This document shows positions 63,985 through 64,000 of a stretch of DNA of 64,000 bases, piece after piece. The stretch is from Marinobacterium mangrovicola (GTDB lineage Bacteria; Pseudomonadota; Gammaproteobacteria; Pseudomonadales; Balneatricaceae). The DNA lies in the NCBI RefSeq assembly GCF_004339595.1, contig NZ_SMFU01000007.1, positions 866,658-930,657 on the forward strand, written 5' to 3'. Position numbers and translations under genes: made by a program. Below the pieces are notes generated by a model. It worked only from the letters and a program-made list of their open reading frames with translations. It had not been told where the DNA came from and ran no database searches. Within the stretch, counting starts at the first letter, position 1. Each line of letters opens with the position of its first letter.

Positions 63985-64000
63985 TAGGTTCGCTTCGTGC

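Overview
The window is chromosomal DNA of a gammaproteobacterium, most like a marine Oceanospirillales/Pseudomonadales-type organism. This rests on gene content and order: the exbBD-lpxK-ycaR-kdsB-wzb-murB cluster, a thrH-type phosphotransferase, the acnD/prpF version of the 2-methylcitrate cycle, a NosP/NahK-type pair, ppsA with its regulator, and a single-permease Lol transporter. No rRNA, tRNA, CRISPR array, IS or prophage was seen. The assignment is by recognition, not by database search.

Layout. 1-1744: an AT-richer accessory segment that looks like the end of an integron gene-cassette array, with two membrane-protein genes each followed by an attC-like site. 1745-8955 (minus strand): an iron-chelate uptake locus consisting of response regulator, histidine kinase, TonB-dependent receptor, periplasmic binding protein, permease and ATPase, with a Fur-box-like sequence ahead of the regulator. 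9061-12481: a small membrane protein, a PilZ protein, the lipoprotein exporter (LolC/E-type permease plus LolD) and a DUF2062 protein. 12557-19387: comEC, then the envelope cluster from exbB to murB, closed by a terminator shared with rne. 19500-25343: RNase E with a long leader, divergent from rluC, followed by a KfrA-like coiled-coil protein. 25446-31043: cysB, a DUF2252 protein, thrH, pabB and an alpha/beta hydrolase.

31169-37924: the propionate (2-methylcitrate) operon prpR(GntR)-prpB-prpC-acnD-prpF. It is preceded by three copies of a GntR-type operator and interrupted by an internal terminator. 38156-45666: a CHASE-GGDEF diguanylate cyclase, a DMT exporter, DAHP synthase, DsbD, an isochorismatase-family hydrolase, a DUF2889 protein and an ElaA acetyltransferase. 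45669-51661: ppsR and ppsA divergently, a [2Fe-2S] ferredoxin with its reductase, and CvfB. 51687-58177: a serine beta-lactamase-fold protein, a PAT-like acetyltransferase, and a LysR gene divergent from a YdiJ-type D-2-hydroxyacid dehydrogenase followed by rraA. 58551-63693: a porin, then the NosP-like FIST sensor and its hybrid kinase. 63819 to the end: an FMN riboswitch whose gene lies beyond the window.

Metabolic links: the methylcitrate cycle yields pyruvate and succinate from propionyl-CoA. PEP synthase turns pyruvate into PEP, which feeds DAHP synthase, and PabB draws on the chorismate made downstream. The least ordinary parts are the cassette segment, the two-component-linked iron locus with a hairpin over the receptor start, the DUF2252 protein whose motifs suggest a circularly permuted kinase-like fold, and the triple operator of the propionate operon.
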